Shown here: one piece after another, positions 46,136 through 56,962 of the stretch | Layout: each line of letters begins with the position of its first letter | How positions within the stretch are numbered: position 1 is the stretch's first letter | Assembly (NCBI GenBank): GCA_031002005.1 | Contig: JARYHS010008074.1 | Location: forward strand, 10,858,924-10,922,923 | Direction of reading: 5' to 3' | DNA from: Vandiemenella viatica | Taxonomy: Eukaryota > Arthropoda > Insecta > Orthoptera > Morabidae | DNA: 64,000 nucleotides | Position numbers and translations under genes: made by a program | Notes under the pieces: model-generated | What the model was told of the DNA's origin: nothing | Databases searched by the model: none | What the model saw: only the letters and a program-made list of their open reading frames with translations

Positions 46136-47270
46136 TATATTGCGTGTTACTATATTATTTGGTCGTAGCACCTGAAGAGTATAACATTCTTGCTCTAAGT
46201 AGTAAGATTATTTTTTTTTAGTAATTGTTCATGATACTGTTTGTTTAATGTTGGAATTTTTCTATAGTATTATTTGTCATAGATCTTGATGAAATAAAAG
46301 TCCCAATTAATGACCCTTTCGACTTAGAATTCCAATCTAACGACATTTTAACAATGGTAAGAATATTTTTTTAAAAGTACTTAGATTTTTCACTCGTTTG
46401 GTCGTTAGCTTTTTTTTTTTTTTTTTCTCCAAAAACCGATGACTTGGGTTGGTATTCATTTTCTCAATTAGACGGTGTGTACTTATCTCTTTTATTTCTT
46501 TTTCAATATCTATATTAACATATGCCTTTTCCACTTTCAGAGATGTCTACATGGTCGGGCCTGCTGCAGCAAACTAAGTTGATTCTGACATTTCATGAAT
46601 TACCAAGCCCCTACAGCTAAATATACAACCACGAGAATAATTATTTCTTGTTATTGTTATTTGTTGTTACGAAATTGTATATGGCGGTTGCTTTATTTTT
46701 TTATTATTATTTTTTTTGGTAGGTCCTGAAGAGTCGAATATGCGTGCTCCATTTGATGATGGTAAGAATTTCTTTTTTAGTAATTGTTCATGAAACTGTT
46801 TAATGTTATTCCACAAGTCTTACTTAGATGGATCTCAAAATTAATGAATTTTTTTTAACTTTCAACTTTGATAAAAATAATTTTTCATACCTGGTGAGAA
46901 TAATTTTACATAAGTATTCAGCTTTTCAATCGTTTCGATCTTTAACTATATTTATTTCCGGCTCCAGAATTCGATTGGGGGTGATTTTTATTTACTCAGA
47001 TTGACGGTGATATGTTTCTAACTTGTATTTTACATCTTTGTGGATACTAACATATTTCTTTTTTCTACGTAAGACGTGCCAGCAAGTTCGGGCCTGCACG
47101 ATCAAGTAAGCGAAGGCAGAGTCCTAAACTGCATAGTCAAAAACGGACGAACACTACTAACATAAACGTTTATTATTTGACGGTATGAAATTTTTCGTAT
47201 TACAATTGAGATTTTTTCTTTCTGTTTCAGAATCGTCTCAATTGAGTATTCAGCCCTCCACAAGCCCGAC
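46136..47270 (+). other. Exon-like modules with splice sites (copy B)
   Basis: A longer set than in copy A. After GTCATAG (46281) a frame runs LDEIKVPINDPFDLEFQSND to TM before gtaagaata (46357). After CCACTTTCAG (46540) comes MSTWSGLLQQ. After TTTGGTAG (46722) comes GPEESNMRAPFDDG before gtaagaatttc. After about 47073 comes VPASSGLHDQ before gtaagc. After TCTGTTTCAG (47230) comes ESSQLSIQPSTSPT. MSTWSGLLQQ and VPASSGLHDQ align codon by codon and share upstream intron text, so the exons arose by duplication. This may be an old host gene or an element's 5' part; I do not recognise the protein. Confidence 0.45.
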
Positions 47271-47733
47271 GGTGTAATGGTGCAAGCCGTCGACCACCTT
47301 CGTAGCCACACCACAGCAATGAGTTATACCACCACATAAGCAGTTCTATCACAGCCACAACCCTAGAAGAATATTCGGCTGCCAGCAGCCAGCGAGGACA
47401 GACGTTCGTCTCGCCGCCTATCCGCTGTTTTGCCGGGCCTCATATTGAGCCGTCCTATCTACGCAAGCGAGGATGGGACGGAGGAACAAGAGGCGAGATG
47501 CAAGCGACGCAGTCGATCCACAAGCTACGACTGCCCCCCCCCTCCCCCTTGGCTAGCGTCGCCGCAGCCGAGGAGGAGTGTGAGGACATGGAAACTGAAG
47601 ACGCCGCTCCAGACGAAGGCCGTGAGATGGAAATCTACGCGCCACCGTCGAAGATCGGCCGGGTTCTCGACCATCTTCAGAGACTCTTCACCAAGCCGCT
47701 GTTCGCATGGCCGATCACCGACGGGGTTAAATC

Positions 47734-48174
47734 ATGGCCCGCTGCCCGGCCGACCATGACGCATTAATCTCCATACTACAAGACGGTAGCTTCCATCTGC
47801 CGGGCGCACAGACAGAGACGTCTGAGCCCACCGTGGAAGCAGCACCACCGCCACCCGAGGAGACTGCACCACCAGCGACCAGGACAGCCAGCACACAGTG
47901 CAGCAGATCTGCACCCAACGCTTACGTCCTGCAATGCTATAAATGCCAGCGATTCAACCACTACGCAAAGCACTGCACCTACGAGCTTAGGTGCGTGCGT
48001 TGCGGTAGTGATCATCAAGCTGCGGCCTGTCCCAGGCCAAAGGATGACCCCACCTGCTGCAACTGCGGGGGCCCCCACGCGGCGTGCACCGAGCTTTCCC
48101 AAGCCGCAAGCGGCTGCAGCAGGACGAGAAGAAAAAGAAGAAGAAGAGCCACCAGTCGGAGTCTTGCCCTGTAA
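47734..48174 (+). pseudogene. Jockey ORF1 (Gag-like) zinc-knuckle region, element 1
   Basis: An open frame of 146 codons with three CCHC-type knuckles in a row: CYKCQRFNHYAKHC (about 47935-47976), CVRCGSDHQAAAC and CCNCGGPHAAC. This is the ORF1 arrangement of Jockey and related LINEs, which bind element RNA. The acidic/proline-rich N-terminal part continues upstream in other frames (47498-47767, VAAAEEECEDMETEDAAP), showing frameshifts. The C-terminus decays into a basic tail. The start is only the first available codon in this frame, not a real start. Confidence 0.8.
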
Positions 48175-49229
48175 ACAAAAAAGCAAAATGTCAGACCGAC
48201 AAGCCCGCTGCCAAGGCCAGCGGGTACAACAGGGCCAAGGACCATCCGCGAGAACAGGCTCCATTGCCGCGACCCCCCCCCCCAGACAACCCGTCCCGCC
48301 GTCCCCACAGATTCTGTGGACACGGTGCTGATGGGGCTGGATGGGGGCCACAGCTTCTGATGGTCGTCGAGCTGCTCACGCAACTCGTCGGCCGCACCAC
48401 CTGCTCGGCCGCTATACCCTAGCTGCCGACAGCTCGTGACATCAACAAGAAGCCACCGCGAGGACAACATCGACCGCGAAGAACAACACCACCATCTGAG
48501 GGAGGAGTAAATGTCGAAAGACAATAAACTCCAACGATGCTGCCATATGAAGCTATGGCAGTAACTGGCTGTTCTGTCTGTCAACCCTAGAACAGAGATC
48601 GGCCGACTAGAGGATTGAGCCTGTCGCCAACGTAAACCAATCTGCCCCAAAACCATCCGCCAGGACAAACCCAGTAGATATAGAGACACTGAGCAATCTC
48701 ACCGAAAGACTCATACTAGCTTGAGATTTAAATGCCAAACACCGAATGTGGCACAGCTTGCAACGGTAACGCTATGATTGCATCCTCTCCAAGGACTCGC
48801 CGTTGGTTTGGAAGGAACCGAAATCCTTCCTGTGGTTCCTCAGCACAAACAAGCCTCAGCTTGTACAACTCAGATGTCAGCCCACAGTCTCAACTAAACA
48901 TGCTACTTCTTGCATTCACCACTTAAGGTTCAAGGCAGTGAAATGACCACAGAGAAATGACGGTTAACATTATTTTATTTCAGTAATAAGAGCACAACTT
49001 AATACACATCTACACTTGGTCAAAGCCTGCAAAAATCTCCCCTCGTGTCCAGCGCCTCTCACCATCTCCCCCACCCCTGTCATTCCAACTCACAGCTTAC
49101 TTAACGGTATCGCCCCTTCAAGGTCAGGCTTTGTGTGCATACCTGTAGACCAGCCGGGAGGCTATATGGTCACTCACAAGCTGCACAGCAAATGCTAGCG
49201 ACAGTATGTTGCAAAGGGAAGCGCATCGA

Positions 49230-50223
49230 CAGGGACTAGCAGTGTGGGGCCCAGAGAAACCAAACCATTTCCCACACTGGAGACATTCGGCTACTGCTAA
49301 AACGACTGTCCACCCATATCGAGGACAGTAATGCATTACCTAAACACCAGCTGGGATTTCGTAACGGCCACACAACCACCCAGCACCTGATGAGGGTAAC
49401 AGAAGCTCCGACGCAAGTCTTCAACCATAAAAAAATTCTGTGCCATGGTGATGCTCGACATCTCCCGAACATTTGATTCCGTATGGCACTCGGGCGTCCT
49501 ACTAAAGCTGTATGAGCAAGGTATCCCGGGTCCATACGTGAAGATAACAAAATCATACCTAATCGGCCTCACTTTCAGTATTAGAGTCGACAGAGCTTTA
49601 GTGTCATAAATGTGGATGCAGGAAGTCCCCAAGACTCAGTGCTGGGTCCAACTTTATATTCATTATATAGTGCCGATGTCCCTACCATAAAATTAGTTTT
49701 GGTCGATACAACGTACCTCGCAGATGCAGAATTTTAACCACTCGCTCCCTCTAGGAAGTCCTCCAGGTAAAGGAGACCTGGGTTAGGAGATGGATGATTG
49801 ATATTAACCCCGAAAAGATTCAGGCTATAATGATCAGACCCTATTATTCACTTACACGGTAGTGACATACCCAGTTCAGCTACTGCCCGTTACCTGTGAG
49901 TGCTGCTAGACAGGAGACTAACCTGGAAAGCTCATATTAATTACTTCCGCGGGAAAGCGAGTCTACACAGCCTCTACTCGATAGTCAACGGAGACAACAA
50001 CTTAACCCCAAACACTGGCGTTAAGAACTGTCCAACCCTCGTAAGACCCATTACTGAGTATGTCTCTCCAATGTGGACATACGCTGCTGACAGCTATTTA
50101 CTCAGGCTACAAGCTATACAAAACAGGGAACTAAAAAGAGCCCAGCACCTTCCAGCCAGGTTTACCACCAACGCTCTCGACGAATCTTCAAGAATTCCAT
50201 GTCTGCATGAGAGATTCGGATAA
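49230..50223 (+). pseudogene. Jockey ORF2 reverse transcriptase remnant, element 1
   Basis: Pieces in different frames: HQLGFRNGHTTTQHLMRVTE (about 49345-49405), then the equivalent of the G-PQGSVLGP box (SPQDSVLGPTLYSLYSADVP, about 49625-49690), then, in an open frame from 49900, LLDRRLTWKAHI, LVRPITEYVSPMWTYAADSY and LQAIQNRELKRAQHL. The YADD box appears as an altered sequence (TTYLADAEF) near 49705. Stops and frameshifts show a long-dead copy. Confidence 0.8.
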
Positions 50224-50503
50224 CTGGCAGAAGTATTTTACACAAATTCAAACCGAAGCAATAACCCAGAAGTAAACAACATCGGTCGAAGCACTGTGCG
50301 CGACGGAGGTGGCGAACAGACTGATGGCCACTGCTCGACGCGCTGTAACGCACCGCCCCCACCACCGCCACCGGAGCGCCGCGGTGGGAGTGGGAGGGCG
50401 GGGTCGGAGGGTATAAATATCGACCAAGTTCCTTCAAACGAACGGGATCGTCCACGCTCCACAACTGCCCAAGAGACCCACCCAAGATGTCAACACCACT
50501 GCA

Positions 50504-51193
50504 GTGGGAAAGGAAGCTCCTGAGGAAGCTCCTGAGCAGCAGAATCCAGAGGGCCACAACAACATGCTCTCTGATGGAGTGAGTACCATTGACACAACGC
50601 CGACCACCGTGGAGAAACCGCCCCCACGCAACGCCACAACGCAGACCATCTCAGCGAAGCCACCCTCACGCAGCCCGGTCCAGTGCTTCAGGTGCCAAAA
50701 ATTCCGGCACTATGCCAGGGACTGCACTGAACCGGTCAGGTGTGTCCGCTGCGGAGGAGGACATATGCTTGCAGACTGCAAAACACCACGGGATGAGCCA
50801 GTCTGCTGTAATTGTGGATCCAGGCACGCAGCTTCTTTCCGCGGTTGTGACACGTGGAAGAAGCAACTTCGCAAGACTCGACAGCACCGGAGCACAAGGC
50901 TCCATACGCAGCCCGCACCAAGTCGGGAAGTATGCAAGACTCACACACAGCAGCGGCATTCGTCGAGTCGTCGCCAGCGTGAGCAGCACCGGCCCCATAT
51001 GCAGCCCGCACCAAGGCGGGAAGGGAGCAGAGTACACGAGCAGAAGACCACTAGAAAGCCAACCAGCGGAGGTGGCAGGGAAGAATGCGACCAACGAGAA
51101 AGAAGATTGGACGAGCTCATCGCTCTTCTCACGAAGCTGACAGCTCATCTGACCGCAAAAGAAGATCTGTCTGCCTCCCAGAGGCAGCATTAA
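50504..51193 (+). CDS. Jockey ORF1 (Gag-like) frame, element 2
   Basis: An open frame of 229 codons. It holds a proline/threonine-rich N-terminal part, then three knuckles: CFRCQKFRHYARDC (about 50683-50724), CVRCGGGHMLADC and CCNCGSRHAASFRGC, then a basic, glutamine-rich tail and a C-terminal leucine-rich stretch (LDELIALLTKLTAHL). It is the best-kept LINE protein in the window, but the start codon is uncertain and the element is otherwise dead. It is unlikely to be a host protein: the knuckle spacing matches element 1 and the RT remnants follow. Confidence 0.8.
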   Translation: MGKEAPEEAPEQQNPEGHNNMLSDGVSTIDTTPTTVEKPPPRNATTQTISAKPPSRSPVQCFRCQKFRHYARDCTEPVRCVRCGGGHMLADCKTPRDEPVCCNCGSRHAASFRGCDTWKKQLRKTRQHRSTRLHTQPAPSREVCKTHTQQRHSSSRRQREQHRPHMQPAPRREGSRVHEQKTTRKPTSGGGREECDQRERRLDELIALLTKLTAHLTAKEDLSASQRQH

Positions 51194-51394
51194 CGTCAGC
51201 ACATATAATGCGGCGTGCCATTTCTGTAAAACGATGGCCGCGGCGGCAACCATCTAGTGAAGAAGACACATCAGCCAAACGAGAAGACATAACGACAGTG
51301 AAGATCTGTACCGTCTTAACATCTTGGAGGCAATGCCTTAGGGCAATATCCTCCACCATACTCCAGCTCAATAAGGTCGAGCTGTGACTAGGCT

Positions 51395-52816
51395 ATGGCG
51401 CAGACCAACAGTCGCGTCCTGGACTGCGTTCCTAACGCCGACCACTGGACGCTACCTGAAGATGATGGCATGTTATGCCATCGAAAAATCGTACATCTAC
51501 GACCAAATGACCCGGCTGCACGCACGAGAGATCTTCAAACATACAGACAAAATACTCCACTAACTGTCTGCCTGTTAAGGAAAGGCAGTAACTGTGCCAT
51601 GTGTGTGTGTGTGTGTGTGTGCCTGTGTGTGTGTGTGTGTGTGGAGAGAGAGAGATTCAGAGCAGACCTCCTAGACATATCCATAACAAGAAATATTACA
51701 GCATTTCCAACTCTTCAGTCGGTGGCTAAACTATCCTCTGACCACAATCCCGTCATAGCTGACTGGGATATAGACGCTGCAAGGGAAAACGATAATGCTA
51801 AGGGCTACCGACAAGCAGACTGGAACAAATTTCGAAAAGAACTGCAACTAGCCGTGACTGAACAAATAGAAAATGGTGCAGATGATCTCAATGAAGCAGT
51901 TGCAAAATGGACTGAGGCGACGTTCGTAGTGGCAGAGAATGCAGCCCTGCAGAAGAAGAAATGGGGAGGTTGACAACTTCTTCCAGAGATCCAGGCTCTC
52001 ATCAGGGAGAAGAACCAAGTTATGAAGAACTGGCAGGGGACACATGACCGCACTTACAAGACGCTATTCAACCCCCTTGAGAGAAGAGTAAAAGCCAAGC
52101 TCTAAGCTCACTACAGAGAGCAATGGGAAAACCGAGTAGCACAGCTGATAATTGAAGACGGTACTGCCTGGAATCAAACCAAAAGGTTCACCAAGAGAAG
52201 GTCACATATCCCAGTGCTGCATGGGCAACAAGGTCTTGCATTTACAGCTGATATATATGAGTATAACTTCCGCCAGTTAGCGGCACCTTACGATGACGAT
52301 CACATAGCCAAAGTACACAGACAGTTGCGAAAATATCTCAAAGCAACAGAAGAAACAGAGGAGATCGAAGAGATCGACGTAAATGAAATCAGAAACGCTC
52401 TAAAAAGGCTACTTTAAAATAAAGCACCGGGATATGACAAAATCAATAATATCATTCTCATACAACATACGGAGGCAGCAGTCCAACAACTAGCACAGAT
52501 ATTTAACTTCATCATCAGACACCGGAGACTTCCGTCAGCCTGGAAAGAATCAGAAATAGTGGCGCTCCCAAAAACAGAGAAGGACCCAATATTCCCGCAA
52601 AATGATAGGCCAGTGTCTCTGCTACCAGCAGTGTCTAAAACATTCGAAAGTTTTCTACTAAGACGACTTATGGTTCACATTCAACGCCTGAATATCTGTC
52701 CAGCTGAGCAATTCGGATTCCGCGCCGGCCACTCAACAACTCACCAGTTGGTTAGGGTCATAGAAGCTGCGATCGCCGAACTAATCCGTAGCTACCGTCA
52801 TTCACAGCAAGAGTAG
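51395..52816 (+). pseudogene. Jockey ORF2 endonuclease-RT remnant, element 2
   Basis: The endonuclease C-terminal signature SDHNPVIADWDI appears at about 51737-51772, after a GT microsatellite. The linker reads QADWNKFRKELQLAVTEQIE. RT parts are EIDVNEIRNALKRL, then after a stop at 52416 KAPGYDKINNIIL, ALPKTEKDPIFPQNDRPVSL and LNICPAEQFGFRAGHSTTHQ. The frame stops at 52815 and the palm with the YADD box is missing. Upstream endonuclease catalytic parts are not recognisable. Confidence 0.8.
51601..51650 (+). repeat. (GT)n/(GA)n microsatellite inside the LINE
   Basis: GTGTGT run broken once by CCT, followed by a short GAGAGA run. It interrupts the endonuclease remnant and lies in a frame otherwise open. 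Confidence 0.95.
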
Positions 52817-53089
52817 AGGAATCACGGTCGACAAGAAGAAGAGTTCGCGCACTGATCATTCGGCGCATTTTACTTCGTCTGGAGTCTGCAGTTGATAATA
52901 AGGCGACCCCAATCACCATTAGAACAACTTGAAAAAGATAAATGCCGACAATATGTACTCCGAGACCATTCAATTTAGAATTGTTTAACAATCGCATCCC
53001 TCAGAGGAAAACTGACTGTTAATTAGGCGTTACATTATATCAACGACTCACTTGGGGACAACACGTAAAAGATGTCAAGTCAAAAGCTG

Positions 53090-53520
53090 ATAAAAGACTC
53101 GGTGCATTATATCCCATCTTAAATAAAAAAGTCAACACCACAATGTGGGATACAAAGTCATAAAGCATTGGTGCGTCCCATAATAGAATACGCCCGCCAC
53201 TCAGGGGGGGGGGGGGGGGATGCGGCAGCAACTCACAGGGATAAGTTACAAACTCTGCAGAACAGAGCAATCAAAAGAGCGCTGCACTTAACACACACAT
53301 TTCCCACCGAAGACATCCACATACTTGCTAATGTGCCAAAAGTGTTGGACAGATTTAAAGCGATAGCTCAAGACTTCTATAAAAAGAATGGAACATCGTG
53401 TAATGAAATTATACGCGACATATGGCAATATGACGAAACAGACCTACGTTACAACATACCAAAATCCTTTATTAACAAAAAAGATAGTTCAAACCCACAA
53501 TTATAAATCATCTTAACCAG
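53090..53520 (+). pseudogene. Jockey ORF2 C-terminal end, element 2 (copy B)
   Basis: Partner of the copy A stub. Plus-strand frame with VRPIIEYARHSG, LQTLQNRAIKRALHL, LANVPKVLDRFKAIAQDFY and DETDLRYNIPKSFI. A poly-G run (53203-53219) has expanded relative to copy A and adds glycines in the frame. Upstream, in another frame, LGALYPILNKK continues into element 2, which shows that copy A is the deleted one. Confidence 0.85.
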
Positions 53521-53965
53521 TTAAGCAACAACAATTGCACAAATAAAATTAAATGTTAAAGTCAACCTCCAGCTGAAATTATAGGGGCAGATGTTACTAA
53601 CAAGAGTGGCAGGTACCTTCGGCGTTGGCAGCAGAATTCGCTCTGGTCATCATCAGATTCCTGTTCAGATCCATGATACATATTTACTACCGTGCAAAAG
53701 TAACTTGCATATTGAAGGAAGGTTCGTCAAATCAGATTGAAAATGAGCTACAAATTCACTCTATCTTGCTTTCTTGGAAATTATTACTTTTGCTCTATGT
53801 ATATCATTAAGTATGCTTTTTGGTTTTTATGAATACTTTAAATGGACACTTGTCACCATAAAATAAGAATTAATACAGGTTAGTATTAGGGGCGATACAA
53901 ATTCATACATACAAGCCAATCCTAACTTCCCAAAACAGTGAATTCATCATTATTTCGCGTAGGTA

Positions 53966-54555
53966 ATGCATAATGTTCAAATAGGTGAAAGAGATAAACG
54001 AGCTCCGCTTACCATTGTAGACAGTCGGAAGCCACTACGCATTCATTTCAGACGTTGGGACCCTCTGGACTATCCATTGCTTCCTATAAGTAAGACCCAA
54101 TTTTGGTCTTTGAGGATAACAATGCAACTGGATAAACCTAAGTTCGTGATTCTGGGACCACAAACAAACAGGAAATACAAAGATGAGACAAATCTAGTCG
54201 AGTTTGACCACCACAATCTCAATGTTGTGCCGTATCGATACCATAATATAAATTTAGACTTTATGAAAAAGATAAACACTGTGCTGTGCGAAAAGTATAC
54301 AAGATACCAACAGATGAACGAGATAAATAGATTAATTAGATCATTCTTCACTGTTATTAAAACTAGAAGAATTCGTTGTAACTGCAACTCTGGTTGTAAT
54401 TGACTGTTAACAACAAAATGAGTCAATTAAGACTGGACCTATAAATATTCCTATGGAAACTGATAGTAGTGACAATTTGTCACCTTACACTCTCCAGATT
54501 GTTTAATACTGCGCGATCATATTGTATAATAATTAGAATTCCGAGTGGTAGTAAT
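53966..54555 (+). pseudogene. Double-jelly-roll capsid-like domain relic (copy B)
   Basis: Open for 145 codons from an ATG at 53966, then similar text continues in another frame to about 54555. Visible: PLRIHFRRWDPLDYPLLP (about 54020-54075), FWSLRITMQLDKPKFVILGP (about 54100-54160), QTNRKYKDE, VEFDHHNLNVVPYR (about 54198-54240) and, after the frame change, QNESIKTGP and TDSSDNLSPYT (about 54460-54490). The order matches the double-jelly-roll-like domain of invertebrate proteins related to capsid proteins of Polinton/Maverick and adintovirus-like elements. The N-terminal half is missing and stops follow. Not a functional gene. Other explanations: a domesticated host family of the same origin. 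Confidence 0.55.
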
Positions 54556-56962
54556 GACCTGGTGACAGGGTTTCTATTGGCTGTTCATTCCGCCCTTTTG
54601 TAGCCGCATTAACCTATTCCGGCAATCCTACCAAGAACAGGGCACCTATTGTTTAACGTTGAATCCACACCATGGAACCGCTCTGGCGTTCTTAACATTA
54701 CACAGCCAGCTGTTCCAAGGATGAAGGACGGGTTAAGGGCCTATGAAATTCCCCGTCGAGACAGTGGGGGGGGGGGGGACCTTTCGGTTTTCAGTCTGAC
54801 GCCTTAACATTGAGTCACAAGTCCACTCGATGAAGTTGTGAAATACATTCCTCTAACAAGTGTTGTGCTTGAAATAAAATAAAACCAAAACATGACAGCT
54901 TATTTCTACTGATTAAATCAACGACCATCTTTCTAGATACACTGGGATTCAAGAAGATGATGGTGTGTTTATTTGCAAAAAAAGTTTCTATAAAACTATT
55001 TGATAATACTACCGTTACACATTGCATTTGAACTGTACCATCACTTAGAGACAATCAGAACGTTCTAGTTAGATGATTGACATATAATTACAACAGAATA
55101 CTTTGAAACACTGATAGTGTAACCTTCAGTATACTATGTGTCCTGTGAAATTACCAATGAAGATATGCAATTATTTACGTTAAATGAAGGGAGATTACGT
55201 GGTTGTTCCAGGAGATTATCCTGAAGAAACTATGCTACAAAACAAATATAAGAAAGTCGCTACTGCCAGAATTCAAGAAAAATAGTTTTATAAATATTGG
55301 TAAAGGACATTTAATTTTTAATGCTATTTGTGTGTTGAAATTATATTTTTAATTGCCCAATAGTGGGTGAAGTAATAAATAGAATCAAACAAAATGTTTT
55401 TTTCATTAACACTTTTTATATACTATTTGTACCATAAACAATATATCCAAAACCATAATTTTTAATTTCTACATTATTAACATCATCCAATACTAGCAAA
55501 TTTTTATATGCAATGAGCTCATGTTTTAGTAGCGTATAGTTGAATGATGAACCGTATTTTACTTGAGTCACATAAACATCATTAATACCATATCAACCAG
55601 TTTTTGCATAGCATCCATACAATAGGCACGTAGATATTTAGTAGCTAAAATGTCCACAAGCCCTTTTCATTATCTTATATATGGTTGCCCTACTTCTTCT
55701 TGATGTACAAAACAACGGTCACAGCAGGCTGCGCATCATTTAGGTTCCGCCATATTGAATCGACGAAGAAGACGCCGCTAGCAAGACCAGTATTGTGATC
55801 AAACCATATACTTTTCATCCTAGCCACCATTCGGCATGAGACTGTGCCCTCTCCAAGCGGTATATCGGTCAAGGCGCAGCAGGCGTTGAATAAATCGGAC
55901 ACTACATCCAAAAACCTGGATCAGCATGTTTCATTCTTTATATGAAAGTGTAACTTTGCTTGCCCCTTTTTTTTCGAGTACCACAAAAAGTCCGAAATCG
56001 TGTTTAAACTGCAATCCTATCGTAAATCACCAGCATTCAGCTGATGCACAACAATAACGACAGCATTTTGCTGGTCATCACTGTGGACTGAACCAAAACG
56101 GTAGACAAAAGTAGGGAATACGAGTTGTATCCTACGCGCTCGAGAAGTTGGGGTAGATCTGTTGAATCTTGCCAACGAACAACTGCAACTACCAATTATA
56201 ATGATCGATAGAAAAAATGAAATCACTGATTATTTTAAAAATAAAACCTAGAAATAAAATTTTGAGTGGTGTTATTGAGATTATCAAAACGTCAGTGAAC
56301 ACATGCACATATCAGTTACAACCTCGGCGAACACCAGCATCTCTCAGTTACAATGTTCAATAAAGCGTGAAACTGATCTAACTGAAAGTGGATTTAATAG
56401 GGTAAGGAGGTGTATCAATTTCTAGTAGGGAAGGGGAAGGGTAGGACAGAGAGAAGAGCGCGAGAGGAGAAAGGGGAGAGGAGAGAGGGTATCAATTACA
56501 ATGTTCAATGACGCGGCACTAATATGATTTGACAGGTTTTTCCAGGATTGAGCCTGTGGGCTACTATCATATTTATTGTTGGATTCTCATTAAATATGTT
56601 ATAAAGTAAGTTAAAGTTTCCTACGTCACATTACTCTCAGATTTTATAAGATAAAAGTATTAATCAAATTATTTTTTTTTTCGCTACTAGTCAGTACCAT
56701 TATCTTCAAGTTAGATGAGGATTAAATATGGGAAAAATTAACCAATATATTGAATCCGTAATGATATGTGTTTATTACATTCCATTTATGGGACTACAAG
56801 TACTCAACGCTTTTCATATTGTTCAGTATTACGTGGCAGAGTACAGCAACTATAGGTCCAACCACGACTGACATGGAATACGCAAATTACAATACTGTCT
56901 CCAGATTGTAGGAAAACGCAAATTCATCCTTTAGTGTAATTAAATTCGCAAATATCTAAATA
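54556..56962. other. Duplicated non-coding stretch with unidentified minus-strand frames
   Basis: Partner of 18346-20816. It holds a poly-G run (about 54766-54778) and a purine tract (56425-56490, shorter than in A). Minus-strand frames at 55690-55911 (CCALTDIPLGEG, SIWFDHNTGLASGVFFVDSI) and about 56017-56226 (IQLVFPTFVYRFGSVHSDDQ) look protein-like in composition, are partly kept in copy A with stops, and lie downstream of the capsid-like relic. They could be further pieces of the same large element or of a host gene. I do not recognise them. Confidence 0.4.

Larger units (their letters stand above)
47271..50295 (+). mobile_element. Jockey-type LINE no. 1, decayed
   Basis: GC-rich compared with its surroundings. 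It contains a Gag-like ORF1 with zinc knuckles (47734-48174), an endonuclease piece (DLNAKHRMWH, about 48694-48725), an RT piece (about 49230-49790) and the C-terminal end (49900-50223). Many stops and frameshifts; large parts of endonuclease and RT are missing. The 5' edge is set by the change of composition and is approximate. A second element of the same type follows directly at 50296. Confidence 0.8.
50296..53620 (+). mobile_element. Jockey-type LINE no. 2, decayed, in tandem with no. 1
   Basis: Same orientation and layout as element 1: ORF1 50504-51193, endonuclease remnant 51395-51790, linker and RT 51790-52816, C-terminal end 53090-53506. The endonuclease and the RT core between about 52810 and 53030 are internally deleted. 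Only its last part (53090 onward) remains in copy A (16932 onward). The 3' end is not sharply defined; the LINE 3' region may run past 53620. Confidence 0.8.

Noticed and set aside
47734..48174. Retroviral Gag nucleocapsid
   Set aside because: Three knuckles with this spacing, followed by an endonuclease/RT without protease or integrase and with no LTRs, indicate a Jockey-type LINE.
49236..49556. Minus-strand frames in the LINE region as separate genes
   Set aside because: They are shadows of the plus-strand RT remnant, in GC-rich sequence with few stops.
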